Shown here in pieces: positions 61,601-64,000 of a stretch of DNA of 64,000 nucleotides. Within the stretch, counting starts at the first letter, position 1, and each line of letters starts with the position of its first letter. Under the pieces are notes generated by a model. The model made no database searches. It saw only the letters and a program-made list of their open reading frames with translations, and had not been told where the DNA came from. Location: NCBI RefSeq assembly GCF_963855985.1, contig NC_087095.1, positions 5,466,001 through 5,530,000 on the forward strand, written 5' to 3'. Both the position numbers and the translations under genes were made by a program. The stretch is from Ostrinia nubilalis. Taxonomy: Eukaryota > Arthropoda > Insecta > Lepidoptera > Crambidae.

Positions 61601-63014
61601 CGATAGTGACAAAACAAACAATCCACGAGGGTTTAGTCGGAAGTTCGGAACCAAACAATCTTGCAGTTAAGAGGTCCAAAACCCAAAGCCGAAAATCGTG
61701 GCAAGTGTTCCACGAGTTCAATAATTTTGGGGAACTTAGCTAGATTCTGAAACCCTCGGAATTCTATACTCAATGCTGAAAATCTTATTCAGAGCTATTG
61801 TGACGACATAAAGTCAAAAATCCTTATTTATCCTTGCAGAGTTATCTGAGGTGCTGTGGAACATGGTGCTGACCTTCGGGCTAAAAGACCACGGCTACGT
61901 GGGCGCTATCAAGCTGTACGTGGCGTTCTGCTTCTGGGCGCTCTTCACGCTGGCCATCCTCGTCATGATGGAAGGGCTCTCCGCCTTCCTGCACACGCTG
62001 CGTTTGCACTGGTCAGTTTATATTTATTTTTATGGATAAGATCTTCTTGCAAGTAAGGTAGTGGTCCCACCGCCGGCGAGTAAACGACTAACTATCGGCT
62101 ATTTTCTCGCTAAAGAAACATACGAAAGATATCCATTCGGTGTGAACAAAAGAGATGCATATACAAATAGTTAATCGCTGACTGTTCTCACTGCCGGCGA
62201 CGACTCGTTTTACTAGTTTTGTCGCCGAGCGACGAGCTTTCATAAATAAACTCGCTCAGTTCGTTACACATGTAACGCGCGCGTAGGCACAGGACTGAGC
62301 GACCGCGAGCGAGTGGCGCGAGTAGTCGCTCGTCGCACTGTGCGAGTAACTCGCTTATAGCCCGACGATAACTATCGAAACTACACTCTCGCTTCCCGCT
62401 GATCGCCAACTCGTTTAGAGTTCTACTCGTTTCTCGTTCATCGTCGGCAGTCGGACCACTCCCTAAAAATGCCAGCATAATTATAAATTTAAAGACATGG
62501 CGGTCACAGACATGCTTCAAAATGTTTGCAAATAATTACGTTAACGATGAGGGATAAAGTTTTTAGTGCGTTATGTTGTGCGCCGCGTCGATGCTGCGCG
62601 GGCAAGAGGACGACGCTCTAAGGACGCTAAAGTGTGCGAATTTGCGCGATGTTTGCAAAAAATGGTTCCAAAAATATTTAACAAACGCGCATGAGTAAAA
62701 TTGCAAAGCAAAACTTTTCAAAATCATTTACAACCAAACATCTTGACATGAATGTTTGTGACCGAAATAATAATAGTATCTCTCGTTACTCCGCATACCT
62801 TATAAAGAACTAAATGTATGCAAAAGTAGGGCTTGGTTCTTTTACTTTTGTCACTATCACAATTATTAAGTTTTAACACTTATGATTTCTGTTATTAATT
62901 TTAAACTTTATCTCCAGGGTGGAGTTCATGAGCAAGTTCTACTCGGGTCTGGGCTACATCTTCCAGCCTTTCTGCTTCAAGACGATCCTCGACCAGGAGG
63001 ACAAAGAAGAATAA
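43633..63014 (+). CDS. V-type proton ATPase 100-116 kDa subunit a, complete, 14 coding exons
   Basis: Membrane subunit of the V0 sector; its C-terminal half forms the proton half-channels beside the c-ring. Exons: 43633-43749, 52068-52244, 53007-53167, 53897-54077, 54528-54704, 55313-55525, 56832-56982, 57763-58136, 58851-58960, 59821-59948, 60381-60607, 61086-61317, 61840-62011, 62918-63014. All junctions are GT-AG and in frame: 838 codons plus stop, the normal family length. The N-terminal cytosolic half starts [10 protein letters not shown] and includes [19 protein letters not shown] and [11 protein letters not shown]. Membrane half: [16 protein letters not shown] (exon 8), [24 protein letters not shown] (9), [17 protein letters not shown] (10), GKPLYLL (11), [16 protein letters not shown] (12) with the essential Arg at about residue 740, then [18 protein letters not shown] (13). 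The first exon follows an acceptor (ends 43607), so a 5' non-coding exon lies upstream. Confidence 0.97.
43771..44060 (+). pseudogene. RTE-clade LINE fragment in V-ATPase intron 1
   Basis: Reads [20 protein letters not shown], then [12 protein letters not shown] and IWQWQGT, the C-terminal part of an RTE-type ORF2, followed by a GRWGRK-like stretch with stops. Starts only 22 bp after exon 1's donor. Confidence 0.82.
44967..45320 (-). repeat. LINE 3' fragment with GAAA tail
   Basis: AAAGAAAGAAAGAAAGAAAT followed by ATTTATTACGATG, then a GC-richer stretch around 45110-45250 (GGGGAAGGCCACGACGCTGG). Typical of a reversed LINE tail; family not determined. Confidence 0.5.
46350..46525. mobile_element. 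MITE with GCGCTC-type ends
   Basis: Left AGTGCGCTCACATTAGGGCG pairs imperfectly with AATCACCTTGATGTGAAAGCGCTC at the right. The interior is rich in GCGACAGC/GTCGCGC inverted motifs. Boundaries approximate; target duplication not established. Confidence 0.55.
48640..48752 (+). repeat. RTE-clade LINE 3' scrap with GATGATGATG tail
   Basis: Contains GGAAACCGCTGGACTTAC, CAGCAGTGGAAATCTTATGG and then CTGAAATGATGATGATGATG. Diverged copy of the same 3' end seen at 9.9 kb and 50.7 kb. Confidence 0.7.
48842..49053. other. GC-rich island in intron 1, origin unclear
   Basis: Open on both strands, but only because it is GC-rich; the - frame reads [19 protein letters not shown]. May be a retroelement ORF1 piece. 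No family recognised. Confidence 0.3.
49222..49451. mobile_element. MITE with AATGAGGGCTATCG ends
   Basis: Inverted ends GCAATGAGGGCTATCGTTTT and GTAATGAGGGCTATCGTTTT. Interior carries CACTGTAGAGTAAGGTCCTG twice (49262 and 49378). Target duplication uncertain (TTGCAA/TTACAA). Confidence 0.72.
50603..50795 (+). pseudogene. RTE-clade LINE 3' end in V-ATPase intron 1
   Basis: Encodes in part the C-terminal GRRWTDDI-, RWTQAA- and [13 protein letters not shown] segment, ending CAGTGGACGTCCTATGGCTG and a GATGATGGTGATGATGATG tail. 5' truncated. Confidence 0.78.
51246..51361. mobile_element. Tourist-like MITE, 116 bp, TAA target
   Basis: Ends GGCTGGGTTGCACCA and TGGTGCAACTTAGCC; TAA at 51243-51245 and 51362-51364. 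Non-coding. Confidence 0.82.
51632..51747. mobile_element. Tourist-like MITE, 116 bp, TTA target
   Basis: Ends TGACCGTTTTCACCAT and ATGGTGAAAACGGGCA; TTA at 51629-51631 and 51748-51750. Pairing extends inward through TAGGGATT. Confidence 0.82.
52370..52735 (+). repeat. Tandem partial copies of V-ATPase exon 2 end plus donor
   Basis: The last bases of exon 2 and the start of intron 2 recur with exon/intron-like joints at 52392/52393 (AAGGTAAATT), 52588/52589 (GAGGTGAGTG) and about 52722 (GGGGTCAATG). The middle copy (about 52503-52588) repeats the final 28 codons with one amino-acid change and keeps the donor; further upstream it diverges. No acceptor precedes it in a suitable frame, so splicing of this copy is not evident. 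Confidence 0.85.
53219..53345 (+). repeat. Dispersed retroposon family B, copy 2
   Basis: GACAAGGCAGGTATTTGACC and CTGCCCTGTAAGTGCCTAAT match 41741-41930. In V-ATPase intron 3. Confidence 0.75.
53745..53779 (-). repeat. Helitron 5'-end scrap
   Basis: On - reads CTACACTAATATTATAAACT followed by TTGTTTGTTTG, like the start of lepidopteran Helitrons. Very short. Confidence 0.4.
54928..54972 (+). repeat. Partial copy of V-ATPase exon 5 end plus donor
   Basis: ATATGGTCAAAAG and CACCAGGCTTGAAGACCTCG repeat the end of exon 5, with a donor ATG|GTAAGT at 54965/54966, 261 bp after the real one. Same pattern as after exon 2. Confidence 0.82.
55563..55790 (-). mobile_element. tRNA-derived SINE in V-ATPase intron 6
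   Basis: On - the head (55716-55790) has an A box TGGTGTAGTGGTTCAG and a B box GAGTTCGATTCCCGG, then a non-tRNA body to about 55563. The head lacks clean cloverleaf pairing at the acceptor stem and runs directly into the body, so it is a SINE rather than a tRNA gene. Target duplication not clear. Confidence 0.8.
57195..57300 (-). repeat. Dispersed retroposon family B, copy 3 (inverted)
   Basis: GTACCATCCTAGACTGCATC and AATTGCGGTTAAATACCTAC are the reverse complement of family B. In V-ATPase intron 7. Confidence 0.72.
57533..57738. mobile_element. Tourist-like MITE, 206 bp, 24 bp before V-ATPase exon 8
   Basis: Ends GGCCCAGAACAGACG and a reverse complement of GGTCCAGAACAGACAG; the pairing continues through AAACGCAACTGCAACGAAAC. 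TAA at 57530-57532 and 57739-57741. Only the polypyrimidine tract and AG separate it from the exon, so the branch point may lie inside the MITE. Confidence 0.87.
58171..58320. mobile_element. Tourist-like MITE (GGCCCGATTCGACC family), copy 2, just after exon 8
   Basis: Inverted ends GATTCGACCAAAC / GTTTGGTCGAATCGGGCC; TTA at 58168-58170 and 58321-58323. Starts 34 bp after exon 8's donor. Same family as 24586-24718, opposite orientation. Confidence 0.85.
59239..59299. repeat. Short hairpin
   Basis: CAATGTAAGTACCCAATGTT pairs with AACATTAGGTAGGTACTTAC ATTG around a loop of about 14 bases. In V-ATPase intron 9. Could be a tiny MITE; no other evidence. Confidence 0.6.
61355..61500 (+). repeat. 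Direct duplication in V-ATPase intron 12
   Basis: CGCTCAAGAGCTTTCGTAGC...TTTAGCTCAGATCAC (about 61352-61399) recurs, diverged, at about 61450-61496. Non-coding. Confidence 0.65.
62057..62463. mobile_element. Tourist-like MITE, 407 bp, TAA target
   Basis: Ends GGTAGTGGTCCCACCGCCGG and a reverse complement of GGGAGTGGTCCGACTGCCGA; TAA at 62054-62056 and 62464-62466. In the last V-ATPase intron. Confidence 0.82.
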
Positions 63015-63321
63015 ATTAGTTCATTAAATAACATACCAAGTAGTTTAGTTGACAGTATTGAAATGAAATAATGTAAAAGCGCCCAGCGCGCGACGTCACA
63101 AATCGAGAAAGAGTTGAATTGAAATTATATTTATGCATGTTTATTCAGTTGTTTTATTGATAAAAATAGACTTATTACATAGTTTGTGCTTAGAAACACT
63201 TATTTACGATGTTTTATAATACATAAAAATATTGTACATTGAAAATGCAAATCCGGCATCTACCTGTATACAAATAAAACAAAGTTGTGATCCGCCCTTT
63301 AAATAAACATAAGGCACTTAC
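63015..63321. other. V-ATPase 3' UTR and convergent intergenic region
   Basis: AT-rich; holds the V-ATPase 3' UTR. AATAAA-type signals occur near 63274 on +. No other feature. Confidence 0.5.
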
Positions 63322-63510
63322 TGTTTCCGTATTTTCAAGTTCATTCTTCTTTTCGTGTCGACAACAATACATAGTGTCAGCCCAAAACTCCGCCACAAGA
63401 GTGGCGTTGTCAGTAGCACCTGTAGCACTCATCAAATCCTCCTGAGTGCAGTTGCTTGGGCACTCAGGGCACGATATTGTTGATGACGTCTTTCTTTCTC
63501 TACGCATTCG
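63322..63510 (-). CDS. Candidate exon of unknown gene
   Basis: On - an acceptor-like AAATCTTAG is followed by 63 open codons in phase 0 and a good donor (ACA|GTAAGT). The product contains SCPECPSNCTQEDL and LVAEFWADTMYCC, Cys-rich but not recognised. It lies downstream of a stop of the TTC21B-like gene, so it would be a separate gene or an alternative 3' exon. It could also be chance. Confidence 0.3.
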
Positions 63511-63617
63511 CTAAGATTTGGAGGGATAGATCGATTCAAAACTTCGTACAATGAAGACAGTAGTTCAAAAATACACCTTTGTGCAAAAACGTGGGTCTAA
63601 CAAGGAACATAATTTCA

Positions 63618-63856
63618 CTAAGTTCTCAAATTAGTTTTAGCCTTCTCCAAGATCTCTTTCTTGATCTTAGGATAGTCTGGGTGCACTTTCAGTATGTGTC
63701 TGCAGACGACTATACACTCAGGGTATTTCTTTAGCTTTAGATACGCATGCGCTAGTTTGTATCCAACGGCGAGTTCGCTCTTGCCTCCGTGCGTCCATGC
63801 ACTGTCGTAGTTGGATGCAGCACTTTTGTAGTTTTGTTCTTTTTCGGCAAGGTAAC
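63618..63856 (-). CDS. Last exon of TTC21B/IFT139-like intraflagellar transport protein
   Basis: TPR-repeat subunit of the IFT-A complex, acting in retrograde transport in cilia and in sperm or sensory neuron axonemes. The exon starts after the acceptor GATTTACAG (exon edge 63856) and stops at 63618-63620. It encodes YLAEKEQNYKSAASNYDSAW, AVGYKLAHAYLKLKKYPEC and a C-terminus HPDYPKIKKEILEKAKTNLR, matching the conserved end of TTC21B (EKEQ-YKDAA-NYE-AW, PKIRK-IL-KA). The rest of the gene lies to the right, outside the window; 63857-64000 is intron. It converges with the V-ATPase gene. Confidence 0.85.
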
Positions 63857-64000
63857 CTGTAAATCACACAATTTGTTAGTTTGAAGGCGAAGGATGAACT
63901 TTGAGAACAAAAAGAAACTTCCAAGGCAAAAAGTCAGTAAATGGACTTTGGGAAATGGGACGTCACGCTTGTCTTTGTCACACTAAATCTATGGAAGAAT

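Overview
This window looks like nuclear DNA of a lepidopteran (moth or butterfly). It is AT-rich, has intron-split genes with GT-AG boundaries, and is packed with repeats I associate with Lepidoptera: a Lep1-like Helitron, RTE-clade LINE tails ending in GATGAT repeats, a tRNA-headed SINE, and many TTA/TAA-flanked MITEs. No bacterial genes, CRISPR arrays or operons were seen.

Layout: (1) 1-7.7 kb is a non-LTR retrotransposon entering from the left edge. It is cut by a 3.95 kb PIF/Harbinger transposon with an apparently intact transposase, and again by a 745 bp TA-flanked MITE. (2) 8.2-11.9 kb is a complete five-exon thiamine pyrophosphokinase gene (+); one intron holds a 1.87 kb foldback element. 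(3) 12-21 kb is nested repeats: three copies of a roughly 0.8 kb unit with a rearranged GC-rich core, several palindromes, a MITE with a 9-bp target duplication, and a decayed Jockey-type LINE inside a 3 kb palindrome. (4) 21.7-22.4 kb is a GC-rich promoter-like zone with two TCACGTGA motifs. (5) 22.4-43.6 kb is gene-poor, with a 1.4 kb palindrome, a TTAA-flanked piggyBac-like element carrying a small captured gene piece, and a second non-LTR retrotransposon with both ORFs open. (6) 43.6-63.0 kb is a complete V-ATPase subunit a gene (+) in 14 coding exons, 838 codons. (7) 63.6-63.9 kb is the last exon of a TTC21B/IFT139-like gene (-), convergent with the V-ATPase gene.

The three host genes are unrelated housekeeping functions: thiamine diphosphate synthesis, proton pumping into acidic organelles or across apical membranes, and intraflagellar transport. 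The rest of the sequence is mainly transposon history, much of it datable by nesting. Host and transposon sequence meet most closely in the V-ATPase gene: exon 8 lies between two MITEs 24 and 34 bp away, and the 3' ends of exons 2 and 5, with their splice donors, are re-copied inside the following introns.
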